Shown here piece by piece: positions 8,871-16,957 of a stretch of 64,000 nt of DNA. A program made the position numbers and the translations under genes. The notes beneath the pieces were generated by a model. It was given only the letters and a program-made list of their open reading frames with translations, did no database searches and was not told the DNA's origin. The DNA is from Planctomycetales bacterium (GTDB taxonomy: Bacteria; Planctomycetota; Planctomycetia; Planctomycetales; Planctomycetaceae), in assembly GCA_026400835.1 (NCBI GenBank), contig JAPLOA010000088.1, forward strand, positions 124,001 to 188,000, given 5' to 3'. The number at the start of each line of letters is the position of its first letter. Position 1 is the stretch's first letter.

Positions 8871-9070
8871 CACATGACTGAGAAAGAAATCCTGAGCGGC
8901 CGGGCCTTGCGAGCCAGGGCCAGAAGAGTCGCCTGAACAGCATCCCTGGCATTGGCTGCTTTACGAAGAATTCTTTGGCAGACAGACTTTACCAGACCCT
9001 GATGTCGTTCCATTAAGCTGGCAAACGCCGACTCATCGCCGGCTCAGAGTTTAACAAGCAGTAACCAGTC
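8870..9070 (-). pseudogene. remnant of an ECF-type RNA polymerase sigma factor (region 2)
   Basis: Translation of the minus strand gives DWLLLVKL, an in-frame TGA (9044-9046), then AGDESAFASLMERHQGLV, a linker SVCQRILRKAANARDA and VQATLLALARKARPL before a stop at 8870-8872. This is region 2 of the planctomycete ECF sigma-factor pattern (GDExAFxxLxxRHxxxV ... DAFQATFLVLARKA). Region 4 is absent, there is no start codon in context, and one internal stop is present, so it is a dead fragment. The 14-bp tandem repeat lies immediately at its truncated end. Confidence 0.72.
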
Positions 9071-9578
9071 GGTCGGGAGCTCAGCCGGCTGCGGTGTTTG
9101 CCGCGCCCCCTGTCGTTTCCATGGCAATAGTCTCATGATCGAACCGGCCGACATTCGCGCAACCCCACTGCCGTATTTTGGCAACGGAACTCCGTATCAT
9201 GTGCCCGCTGGTTTCGCGCTGGCGGCAGGATTCTGAGGATTTCTGAACGGCAAATACGCCGATGAACAAACAACGTCGTTAAGACAAAAAAGACCGCGTC
9301 AGGTCAACCTTTGGAGGCTGCAGTTGCAATTTTTCGCGGTCAACTCTGAGAAGTCGTGCTGAGATGATGGAATCCGATGGACCTGATCGAGACTTGGCAT
9401 TTGATGACGGTACTCGTCCCGTTACGATTCCTCAGCGTTCTGGTATTCTGAGGAATCTTTGCTCAGAACAGGCCCTGTCTCGAAATTCCTGACGCTGTTT
9501 CAGCCGCATGAGATTTGACTGGTGACGGGCAACGTTTTGTAAGTGTTTGAGTCTCCTATTCTCGACTGAAATCCTGAT

Positions 9579-11156
9579 ATGTCTGTTCGAACTCGCTTTG
9601 CCCCCAGCCCGACCGGATACATGCATATCGGCGGAATGCGGACGGCTTTGTTCTGTTGGTTGTGGGCGCGCCGAAATCGTGGCCAGTTTATTCTGCGCAT
9701 TGACGATACGGATCAGCAACGAAACATCGATGCGGCCCTCGGGCCAATTCTGGATGCGTTTCGCTGGCTGGGGCTCGACTGGGATGAAGGTCCCGAAGTC
9801 GGTGGTCCATACGCTCCGTATTTTCAATCGCAACGCCGCGCGTCCTACGATGCCGCGCTGAAAAAACTGCTGGACGCGGGCCGCGCTTATCGCGACTTTG
9901 AAACACCTGAAGAAACACAGGCTCAGCGAGAAGCGGCGGAGAAAGAAAAACGAGTTTACATCAGCAGCCGCGCGTCGCTGTCATTGAGCAACGACGAGGT
10001 TCTGCAACGCATTGCGGAAGGGCGTGCGTTCGTAGTTCGACTGTTGGTTCCTCGTGGCGACAAGGTTGTGATTGACGATCATGTTCGTGGTCGCGTCGAA
10101 TGGGACTGCAGTCTGATGCCGGATCCTGTGGTGGCTCGTAGTGACGGGTCTCCGCTCTACAACTTTGCCACCGTCGTCGACGATGCGGCCCTGGAGATTA
10201 CGCATGTGATCCGTGCCGAGGAACATTTGCCGAACACCCCGATCCAAGTGCTGCTACATCGAGCGCTCGGGAATAAGACTCCGGAGTGGGCTCATATTCC
10301 TTACGTTGCCTCTCCGGGCGGCAAAGAGAAAATGAGCAAGCGCAAGATCGACAAGTATCGCACCAATCCACAGTTTCAGAAGCTATTCGAACTGGGCGAT
10401 CAGGTCCTGAGTCGCATTGGTATCGATCCCAGGTCTGATGCATTGTCGCCGGTGATGGTGGCGTATTATCAGCAGGTTGGTTTCCTGCCAGCCGGGGTAC
10501 TGAATGCACTCGTGCGGCTGGGCTGGTCGCTGGATGATCAGGCCGAGTTCTTCTCGCTGGAGGACATGGAGCAGAAGTTTACGCTTGAGCGAGTCATCAA
10601 GAGTGCAGCCGGACTGGATCCGGACAAGCTGCTGAGCTTCCAGGCTCACTGGATGAGTCAGTTGCCAGCCAGCGAGAAGCTGGACGGATGTCTGCCATTT
10701 CTTAAGAAGGCAGGCCTGATTGATGATGAAGCTGATCCCTCAACGCGTGATCGCGTGGCCAGTGTGATCGAGCTCGCTGGTGACCGCCTGCGCGTGTTTG
10801 GCGATATCTTTCAGCTGGATGAGTTTTTTGTTGTTGACGAAGACCTGAAGATTGATGACAAGAACTTTCAAAAGCGTGTCGTGAAACCGGAGAACGCGAT
10901 TGACCTGCTGCGTGATCTTCAGAAGCGGTTCAGCAATTTGACAGACTTTGTTGCCGGGCCAATTCATGATCTCCTGCAGGGATTTTCTGCTGAGAAGCAG
11001 GTCAAAGTTGGCGATGTATTTCCAGCACTTCGGCTGTGTGTAACCGGGAAAGCTCAGGGAGCGGATTTGTTTAAATCTCTGGAACTTCTTGGGCGCGAAT
11101 GCGTTGTGCGTCGCATGGACCGAGCGATCGGTCTCGCGGAATCTCAACGAGTTTAG
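9579..11156 (+). CDS. gltX: glutamate--tRNA ligase
   Basis: A 525-residue class I aminoacyl-tRNA synthetase that charges tRNA(Glu), or tRNA(Glu/Gln) in organisms using the GatCAB amidotransferase. The N-terminus RFAPSPTGYMHIGGMRTALF contains the HIGH-type signature at residues 16-19, and KMSKR at residues 251-255 is the KMSKS loop. Also visible are RIDDTD (residues ~43-48), the planctomycete/bacterial GLDWDEG, and a helical anticodon-binding C-terminal domain. Length is normal for the family, slightly long. It stands alone with no operon partner; the downstream gene is 135 bases away across a palindromic repeat. Confidence 0.96.
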   Translation: MSVRTRFAPSPTGYMHIGGMRTALFCWLWARRNRGQFILRIDDTDQQRNIDAALGPILDAFRWLGLDWDEGPEVGGPYAPYFQSQRRASYDAALKKLLDAGRAYRDFETPEETQAQREAAEKEKRVYISSRASLSLSNDEVLQRIAEGRAFVVRLLVPRGDKVVIDDHVRGRVEWDCSLMPDPVVARSDGSPLYNFATVVDDAALEITHVIRAEEHLPNTPIQVLLHRALGNKTPEWAHIPYVASPGGKEKMSKRKIDKYRTNPQFQKLFELGDQVLSRIGIDPRSDALSPVMVAYYQQVGFLPAGVLNALVRLGWSLDDQAEFFSLEDMEQKFTLERVIKSAAGLDPDKLLSFQAHWMSQLPASEKLDGCLPFLKKAGLIDDEADPSTRDRVASVIELAGDRLRVFGDIFQLDEFFVVDEDLKIDDKNFQKRVVKPENAIDLLRDLQKRFSNLTDFVAGPIHDLLQGFSAEKQVKVGDVFPALRLCVTGKAQGADLFKSLELLGRECVVRRMDRAIGLAESQRV

Positions 11157-11166
11157 GTTTTCGGCC

Positions 11167-11275
11167 AGCGGCAGGGCGTGGGCCCTCCATGCGTCAGGCC
11201 TGCGTTCGAAGCACATTGTGAAATCAGTATTTCAAAGTGAAAGTGATCGACTCGGAGGGCTGACGCCCTGCCGCT
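11167..11275 (+). repeat. inverted repeat between gltX and the decarboxylase gene (family C)
   Basis: Arms of 22 bases: agcggcagggcgtgggccc... at 11167-11188 and its near-complement ggagggctgacgccctgcc... at 11254-11275 (two mismatches), with a 65-base spacer. It lacks a T-run, so it is more like a mobile palindromic element than a terminator. Confidence 0.75.
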
Positions 11276-11303
11276 CGCCCCTCGAGACCGGATGTTTCAA
11301 TTT

Positions 11304-12254
11304 ATGACAACTGTCCTTGTTACTGGTGGCGCTGGGTTTCTGGGAAGTCACCTGTGTGATCGCCTGATCGAACGTGGCGACGATGTGATCTGCGCGGACA
11401 ATTTCTTCACGGGATCAAAAGAGAACGTCCGGCATCTGATTGGACATCCTCGGTTTGAACTGATTCGCCACGACATCGTACATCCACTTTATGTTGAAGC
11501 GGATCGGATTTTCAATCTGGCGTGTCCGGCGTCTCCAGAAGCTTACCAGTTCAACCCCATCAAGACGATCAAAACGTCGACGGTGGGCATGGTCAACATC
11601 ATGGGTCTTGCCAAACGCTGCGGCGCGAGAGTGTTGCACGCTTCAACTTCAGAAGTCTATGGCGATCCGCTGGTTCATCCTCAGACTGAAGACTATTGGG
11701 GGCATGTCAACCCGATTGGTCCTCGCAGCTGTTATGACGAAGGCAAACGCATCGCAGAATCTCTGATGGTGAATTATCATCAGGAGCACGGGACTGAAAT
11801 CCGCATCATTCGAATCTTCAACACCTATGGTCCTCGCATGGCTCCGGACGACGGGCGAGTTGTCTCGAACTTCATCATGCAGGCGCTCAAGGGCGAAGAT
11901 CTGACGGTGTACGGCGATGGCTTGCAGACTCGTTCATTCTGCTATTGTGACGATCTGATCGCGGGCATGATGAAGCTGATGGATCAGGACGAGCATACCG
12001 GCCCGATCAATATCGGTAACCCTGTTGAGAATACGATGCTGGAACTGGCTGAAGCAGTGATCAAGGTCACCGGCAGTCGCTCCAAAGTGGTTCACATGCC
12101 GCTGCCAAAAGACGATCCGAGGAAGCGATGCCCGGACATCACCAAGGCAAGAACTCTGCTGGGCTGGGAGCCTCAAGTACGGCTGGCGGAAGGTTTGATG
12201 TCGACGATGGAGTGGTACAAGCTAAAGCTGGAACAGAGTCAGGCGAAACCCTGA
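11304..12254 (+). CDS. UDP-glucuronate decarboxylase (UDP-xylose synthase), extended SDR family
   Basis: A 316-residue NAD-binding sugar-nucleotide enzyme. ATG 11304 is chosen since it gives the family N-terminus [17 protein letters not shown] with the GxxGxxG dinucleotide motif; ATG 11292 in the same frame is possible. The catalytic triad is clear: the Ser/Thr in [11 protein letters not shown] and YDEGK with the YxxxK pair (around residue 143). Characteristic UXS motifs are [23 protein letters not shown] (shown in the first ~85 residues) and [10 protein letters not shown]. It converts UDP-glucuronate to UDP-xylose through a 4-keto intermediate, feeding surface polysaccharides. No glycosyltransferase genes are adjacent. 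Confidence 0.9.
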   Translation: MTTVLVTGGAGFLGSHLCDRLIERGDDVICADNFFTGSKENVRHLIGHPRFELIRHDIVHPLYVEADRIFNLACPASPEAYQFNPIKTIKTSTVGMVNIMGLAKRCGARVLHASTSEVYGDPLVHPQTEDYWGHVNPIGPRSCYDEGKRIAESLMVNYHQEHGTEIRIIRIFNTYGPRMAPDDGRVVSNFIMQALKGEDLTVYGDGLQTRSFCYCDDLIAGMMKLMDQDEHTGPINIGNPVENTMLELAEAVIKVTGSRSKVVHMPLPKDDPRKRCPDITKARTLLGWEPQVRLAEGLMSTMEWYKLKLEQSQAKP

Positions 12255-12300
12255 TGGATCCGGGAGTCCGGGGGCTGTTGATTTCGGAACAGTTCAATAG

Positions 12301-12398
12301 GTGTGCCTGCGTTCGCTGGGGCTCACTTGTCACACCCTACAGAAGAATGTTGCTATTTGCAGGGTGTGACAAGTTCGCCTTGGCGAACGCAGGCACAC
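12301..12398 (+). repeat. dispersed palindromic repeat, family B, complete copy
   Basis: Outer arms gtgtgcctgcgttcgc (12301-12316) and gcgaacgcaggcacac (12383-12398) are exact complements; inner arms acttgtcacaccct (12325-12338) and agggtgtgacaagt (12361-12374) are also exact complements. The whole folds into one long hairpin. Related copies are at 19117-19156 (half) and 20535-20633. Confidence 0.88.
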
Positions 12399-12445
12399 AA
12401 TTTACGAATGTTGTTTCGAATCCAATCCTTAGTTGCGACACAGCT

Positions 12446-12515
12446 TGTAGTGCTGGCTTCAGCCAGCCTTGCTATGGGGATTTGCCCGCGAAGGCCTGCT
12501 AAAGTCGGCACTACA
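12446..12515 (+). repeat. imperfect palindromic repeat (family D)
   Basis: The arms tgtagtgctggcttcagcc... (12446-12468) and ...aaagtcggcactaca (12493-12515) are imperfect complements of 23 bases with a 24-base spacer. It is next to the family B element in the same gap and just before the ClC stop codon. Confidence 0.65.
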
Positions 12516-12526
12516 GATGCGATATC

Positions 12527-13762
12527 TTAATGTCGTTGAGCGGAATAGATGCTTGAGCGTCCGCTGACAAAGCAGGCGACGAGACATGCCACTGTGATAT
12601 AGAGCAGGAATTCTCCGCCAAAGAGTTCGACTGCCATCACGGTGCTGGCCAATGGGCAATTCGTAGCGGCCGCGAAGACCGCAACAAATCCGAGGGCCGC
12701 AAACAGGTCGGTTGGAACTCCCAGAAACGTAGACAAGGTGTTTCCAAGTGTTGCTCCGATAAAGAACAACGGCGTTACTTCGCCTCCCTTGAAGCCACTG
12801 CTGAGCGTCACCAGGGTAAACACCAGCTTCCAAAGCGAACTCCACGTCTCCGCTCCTCCCGCTTGAAAGGCTCTGACAATGGTGACAGATTGCTCATCGG
12901 CTGCCTTCACGCCAAGGCCAAGATAGTCGTCTGTTCGCGCGATCAGGAACAGCACGATCACCAGCACGCCACCGATGCACGGTCTCAGTAGCGGATTTGG
13001 GATGAGTCTTTTGAACTGTCGACTCAGGAAATGAGACAGTTCCGTGAATACCAGACTGGCCAGACCAAAGGCGACGCCGGCAAGCACAGTGCAGAGCAAC
13101 AGCCGAGCCTCGAATGGCGCCAGATGCGAGATCGCTCCGGTTGGAAGCAACGACGCGATCGAATAGTGAGTATGCCCGATGCCCCAGGCAAGGCAGGTTT
13201 GATCTGCGACGATCGCTGCGATCATGCATGGAAGGATGCTGATAGAATTCAAACGACCCGCCGTCAGCACTTCCATGGCAAAGATCATTCCCGCCACGGG
13301 AGTTCCGAAGACTCCGGAAAACCCCGAGGCAATTCCGGCCGTCAGCAGAATCTTTGTGTCTTCGATGCTCATTCTCGGAATAAGTCGCGACAGGCCGGCG
13401 GCCAAACTGCCACCCATCTGCACGGCGGTCCCTTCACGGCCCGCGGAGCCACCAAACAAATGAGTCACCAGGGTACTCAACAGCACCAACGGAACCATCC
13501 GCAGCGGAACTCCTTCGCCACGTTCATGAATCTCATTCAGAATCAGATTGGTTCCAGCCTCCGTCGACTTCCCGATCGTGGAGTACACATATCCGATCAA
13601 AACGCCGGCCACGGGCAACAGCCACAGGAGCCACGAGTTCTCAGCCTGCAGCCTGGAACAATGATCCAGAAGCCAGAGAAACAACGCGCACGACGAACCC
13701 GTCAAAATCCCAAGGAGACTGGCCAGAAGAGTCCACTTCAGCAGGTAGCCGGTCGAAGTCAT
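12527..13762 (-). CDS. ClC-family anion channel/antiporter, possibly fluoride type
   Basis: A 411-residue polytopic inner-membrane protein, counted from ATG 13762. That start overlaps the bioD stop by four bases (ATGA), which argues for it against the longer frame to 13855 that would run deep into bioD. ClC motifs are visible: GSSCALFLW in helix B/D region, GREGTAVQMGG at the outer gate with the gating Glu, GFSGVFGTPVAGMIFAMEV, and the late GFKGGEVTPLFFIGATLG. GREGT in place of the usual GREGP, and loss of the GSGIP motif, suggest the CLC-F (fluoride/proton antiporter) branch, but that is an inference. No CBS domains are present. Translational coupling with bioD has no obvious functional reason. 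Confidence 0.88.
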   Translation of the reverse strand: MTSTGYLLKWTLLASLLGILTGSSCALFLWLLDHCSRLQAENSWLLWLLPVAGVLIGYVYSTIGKSTEAGTNLILNEIHERGEGVPLRMVPLVLLSTLVTHLFGGSAGREGTAVQMGGSLAAGLSRLIPRMSIEDTKILLTAGIASGFSGVFGTPVAGMIFAMEVLTAGRLNSISILPCMIAAIVADQTCLAWGIGHTHYSIASLLPTGAISHLAPFEARLLLCTVLAGVAFGLASLVFTELSHFLSRQFKRLIPNPLLRPCIGGVLVIVLFLIARTDDYLGLGVKAADEQSVTIVRAFQAGGAETWSSLWKLVFTLVTLSSGFKGGEVTPLFFIGATLGNTLSTFLGVPTDLFAALGFVAVFAAATNCPLASTVMAVELFGGEFLLYITVACLVACFVSGRSSIYSAQRH

Positions 13763-14451
13763 TCCAGAAGATCCATCAGACTGGTGGGTTCTGAAATTGC
13801 TGTGATTTCTGTTCCGCGCCACGGACAATGGAACAGAGGGACTTTCGGCAACCAATGTCTGATCTGTGCCGCGTTCGTGGGTAGGGAAGGATCTGCGTTC
13901 TCCTGAACGGCCGAACTCATCTCGTTCAGCACAACGGCGACAACGTTAACACCGTGCGTTTGCAGAGCTTCAACTGTCAGACGCGTATGATTAATGACGC
14001 CCAGACGATTGGCCGCGACAACAATCGTTGGGGTGTTGAGTTCGACAGCGACATCCATCACAGTCAGCTCATCTGACAAAGGACAAAAAATCCCCCCGGC
14101 TCCTTCGATGATCAGTTGATCAACGAGAGATTCCCAGCGGGTGGCGCCGTGAATCAGGAGACGACTGTCGACCTGGCGATTTTCCATTCTCGCAGCAATG
14201 TTCGGCGCAACGGCCGCATGAAATCGCTGAGGACAGACGAGATCAATTTCGGGATCAGTCCCGCATGCAGAACGCAGGGCTTCGATATCGGCCCAGAGAA
14301 CTTCACCCGTGGAGCTCAACTCAGCGCCACTGCAGACAGGCTTGTAAGCTCCTGTGCAGATTCCTTGTTGTCGAAAAAATCGTACCAGAAGTGATGTCAC
14401 CCACGTCTTGCCGACGCCAGTGTCTGTTCCGGTGACAAGCAGAGTCTTCAT
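13759..14451 (-). CDS. bioD: ATP-dependent dethiobiotin synthetase
   Basis: A 230-residue cytosolic enzyme that closes the ureido ring of dethiobiotin from 7,8-diaminopelargonate, CO2 and ATP. The N-terminus MKTLLVTGTDTGVGKT contains the family's P-loop GTDTGVGKT; ATG 14451 is preferred to ATG 14466 because it gives the usual start. YKPVCSGAE follows, and IIEGAGGIFCPL and VVAANRLGVINHT are further BioD landmarks. It is the only biotin gene in the window; the operon continues with a ClC transporter overlapping its stop. The divergent membrane protein starts about 50-75 bases away. Confidence 0.93.
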   Translation of the reverse strand: MKTLLVTGTDTGVGKTWVTSLLVRFFRQQGICTGAYKPVCSGAELSSTGEVLWADIEALRSACGTDPEIDLVCPQRFHAAVAPNIAARMENRQVDSRLLIHGATRWESLVDQLIIEGAGGIFCPLSDELTVMDVAVELNTPTIVVAANRLGVINHTRLTVEALQTHGVNVVAVVLNEMSSAVQENADPSLPTNAAQIRHWLPKVPLFHCPWRGTEITAISEPTSLMDLLE

Positions 14452-14499
14452 TCGATAAAGTGCCACTGAGAGAAAGATAAATTGCTGTGACGAGGATGA

Positions 14500-15768
14500 G
14501 TGAATGTCCGCGTTTATTTCCGATCAATGCCAAATCAAACGGGGATCCCTGTGTTTAAACTGCGAAGTCTAGTTCACGGGGATCATCTGACAATCGACCC
14601 GGAATCACGAGCAGTCCTCGCGATCAAGTGCCTTGCGGTTTTTGAGTTCGTCCTGATCCTCGCGACGTTTCCGCTATGGTGGGGCACTTCGGCGTTTCCG
14701 CAGATTCCTTTGCTGATGGCACTCCCGACGGCAATCTCGCTGGTCGCCACAGTCGGCCTCATGACGGCCTGCGCGGCAATTGCGTGGCTGCCGTTTCAGG
14801 ATCGATCGCAACTGATCACGAAAGCGTCGATCACGGCACTTCTCTGCAGCATTATCCTGGTCGTTTCGAATCAGCATCGCCTTCAATCGTGGCATTGGCT
14901 GGCGATGCTGAATCTGGCATGGCTGATCGTGCTGCCGCGAAAAGATCTGCTATTGGCTATGAGACATACCGTCGCTGCCGTTTATGTTTGCTCCGCGCTG
15001 TCAAGAATCTCCCTGACACCAGAACAGGGCATCTCCGGAATCATTGTGCGTCAATTGCTGGAACTCGCCGGACAATCAGGATGGGAGAAACCTGCCGTTC
15101 AAATTGCAAATCTGTGCCACTTGATGACGCTGGGAGAATTCCTGATCGGCCTGCTGCTGGTGTCCCCAAAGACTCAGCGCTGGGGTGCTCCGGGAGCAAT
15201 CCTGCTGCACAGTTCACTGCTGCTGGCACTCGGGCCGTTGGGGTTAAATCATCACGCCGGAGTGCTGCTGTGGAACCTGTGTTTTCTGTGCCTGGTTCCG
15301 ATTCTGTTTCCGATCAGTCGCATCGCAGAAAACATTGATTCTGCGTATGGTCCGCGCAGAAGGGTTGTGCTGGTGGCTACGTGGCTGTTTCCTTTGTCCG
15401 GCCTGTTTGGAATCGCCGACAACTGGCCATCATGGCAGCTCTATTCCAGTCGACCCGAATCGTGGATCCTGTCCGTTCATGAATCCGATCGCGAACATTT
15501 CCCGGAGACAGTACGAAACGCCATCGCAGATCCTGCACCGCTAAGTGAATGGTGTGTCGTCAAGCTGGACCGCTGGTCGCTGGAACAGACCAGGTCGCCG
15601 ATGTATCCCGAAGATCGATTTCAGCGGGCGGTGATTCAGAGCCTGTTGGCTCAGGTTCCAGAGTCCGTACGATTCCGAGTTGATATTTCAGAGCCCGAGT
15701 TCCCCTTCTGGTGGCAACGCCGAGAACGTCAAATTGATACCAGAGAAGATCTACGCGAAACTCACTGA
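14500..15768 (+). CDS. polytopic membrane protein, HTTM/DoxX-like layout, unknown function
   Basis: A 422-residue protein with about eight hydrophobic segments, a soluble C-terminal ~100 residues and a polar N-terminus. The beginning (LTIDPESRAVLAIKCLAVFEF) resembles the entry of HTTM-type proteins, and the segment with paired His residues (LLHSSLLLALGPLGLNHHAG) resembles MauE/DoxX-like membrane domains; neither is decisive. GTG 14500 has a GAGGA close upstream; ATG 14527 in the same frame is an equally good start. The C-terminal region (after ~residue 300) is Trp-rich and probably periplasmic. It diverges from bioD. Confidence 0.65.
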   Translation: MNVRVYFRSMPNQTGIPVFKLRSLVHGDHLTIDPESRAVLAIKCLAVFEFVLILATFPLWWGTSAFPQIPLLMALPTAISLVATVGLMTACAAIAWLPFQDRSQLITKASITALLCSIILVVSNQHRLQSWHWLAMLNLAWLIVLPRKDLLLAMRHTVAAVYVCSALSRISLTPEQGISGIIVRQLLELAGQSGWEKPAVQIANLCHLMTLGEFLIGLLLVSPKTQRWGAPGAILLHSSLLLALGPLGLNHHAGVLLWNLCFLCLVPILFPISRIAENIDSAYGPRRRVVLVATWLFPLSGLFGIADNWPSWQLYSSRPESWILSVHESDREHFPETVRNAIADPAPLSEWCVVKLDRWSLEQTRSPMYPEDRFQRAVIQSLLAQVPESVRFRVDISEPEFPFWWQRRERQIDTREDLRETH

Positions 15769-15813
15769 ACGGCAGTTTTCTGAACCCGAACAAATTCGAA
15801 CTTCGCCAGCACG

Positions 15814-16503
15814 TTATTGAGGTTCGGTATTTTTCTTTCGCCATGCTTCAATATCGTCAACGAGTCGATTGGCGAGGCTAAGCCCCACGGAGTTCCTGGT
15901 CAGGAACACAACGCCGTCGATGAGCGACACCTGCCGTAAAGTCTGGGTGAGATCGGTCAACTCAACCTCTTCCGTGATCTTCTTCAGGTCCACTCGTTCG
16001 GCCTCTTTATGGAGCAGGCGCAGGATCAGGGCACACGGGGCGATTTCGACCGCTTCGATTTCGCCTTTTCGCTGCCATGAAAACCAGGCGGCGGCAAACA
16101 TCCGCTGTGGCAGCGAGAGCAATCCCAGAAGGATTTCTACCCAGGTTCTGTCCGACTCCAGACTACCAAAAGCATAGGTCCACGCGGCAGACATAGTGGC
16201 CGCAGATTTGACGATCGTCACCTCATCTTCAGAGACCGATTCATGGTCGATGTCGGCCAATTGTTTCGGCATCCATAGCAGTGTGAAGTACTGAATCGTT
16301 GCCAGAATTCCCAACGTGGCCAGCATCGCCAGTACTCCACTCTGGATGAATCCAATGCGGATGATCAGGTAGAACAGCACAAACTCGATCAATGTGGCAA
16401 CCGTGCCGATGACAGCCATTCCCGCCATCGCCGCCATGACAAGCTGTTTTTGAGTCTGCAGCCGCTCAGTCAGCCAACGCCGCATTTGTTCTTTCTTAAG
16501 CAT
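15814..16503 (-). CDS. membrane-anchored hypothetical protein
   Basis: A 229-residue protein with two adjacent transmembrane helices near the N-terminus (about residues 20-72, separated by a short loop around IIRIGFIQSG), then a soluble, charged C-terminal ~150 residues with alternating helices and strands (VEIAPCALILRLLHKEAERVD). I recognise no family. It is convergent with the preceding HTTM-like gene; 45 bases separate the stops. Coding character and the Ala/Glu-rich soluble domain support a real gene. Confidence 0.68.
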   Translation of the reverse strand: MLKKEQMRRWLTERLQTQKQLVMAAMAGMAVIGTVATLIEFVLFYLIIRIGFIQSGVLAMLATLGILATIQYFTLLWMPKQLADIDHESVSEDEVTIVKSAATMSAAWTYAFGSLESDRTWVEILLGLLSLPQRMFAAAWFSWQRKGEIEAVEIAPCALILRLLHKEAERVDLKKITEEVELTDLTQTLRQVSLIDGVVFLTRNSVGLSLANRLVDDIEAWRKKNTEPQ

Positions 16504-16957
16504 ACCCGAAATTCAATTCTTCTCTGTTGGCGGGAAATTCCGTTTGACCCTAAGTTATCAATCAGAATGTTATCAATCAGAATCGTAGTTGCCGAATCAT
16601 GTGTCCACTTCCACGAAAACGGGGCGGCAGTAGTTTTCTCAAGCAGCATCCGGGGGATTCTGCAACCAGGACAAAAATGCAGGCAGCAGCCCTGTCCCGA
16701 GGTACACCATACCAAAGAAACACTTCGAGAAATTCTCTATTCCGCTCATCGATTGCTGAACAGGATCAAGCGACGTTATTCTTCGGACGGCATAAATTGA
16801 GGCCGGGGATTCGCGAGATGTTTCATTCAGATCATAACCTCAATTTTGGCCGCGCGCAGAATATCCTTGCCGTGTGTGCTCCTGGGAACTCGCTCGATGC
16901 CTCATCGGCTGATGATTGAGCTGAGTGAACAACTTCCTTAAATCCGGAGAATGTGAA
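16504..16957. other. intergenic region upstream of the hydrolase gene
   Basis: A divergent gap of 454 bases with no supportable gene. It contains the 15-bp tandem duplication at 16554-16583 and should contain both promoters. A GGAG ribosome-binding site directly precedes ATG 16958. Confidence 0.5.
16554..16583 (+). repeat. tandem duplication, 15 bp x 2
   Basis: gttatcaatcagaat occurs at 16554-16568 and 16569-16583. It lies in the promoter region upstream of the minus-strand membrane protein. Confidence 0.85.

Larger units (their letters stand above)
8081..9578. other. 1.5-kb gene-poor region with repeats and gene remnants
   Basis: The stretch upstream of gltX contains no intact gene. It holds a degenerate family A repeat (8281-8366), two tandem repeats (8392-8421, 8831-8870) and a sigma-factor fragment (8870-9070). 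From about 9071 to 9578 I see nothing supportable other than the probable gltX promoter. This looks like a graveyard of decayed sequence. Confidence 0.6.

Noticed and set aside
13031-13906. 291-residue plus-strand open frame opposite the ClC/bioD genes
   Set aside because: It is low-complexity, Arg/Gln/His-rich and antisense to two well-supported genes; no family resemblance.
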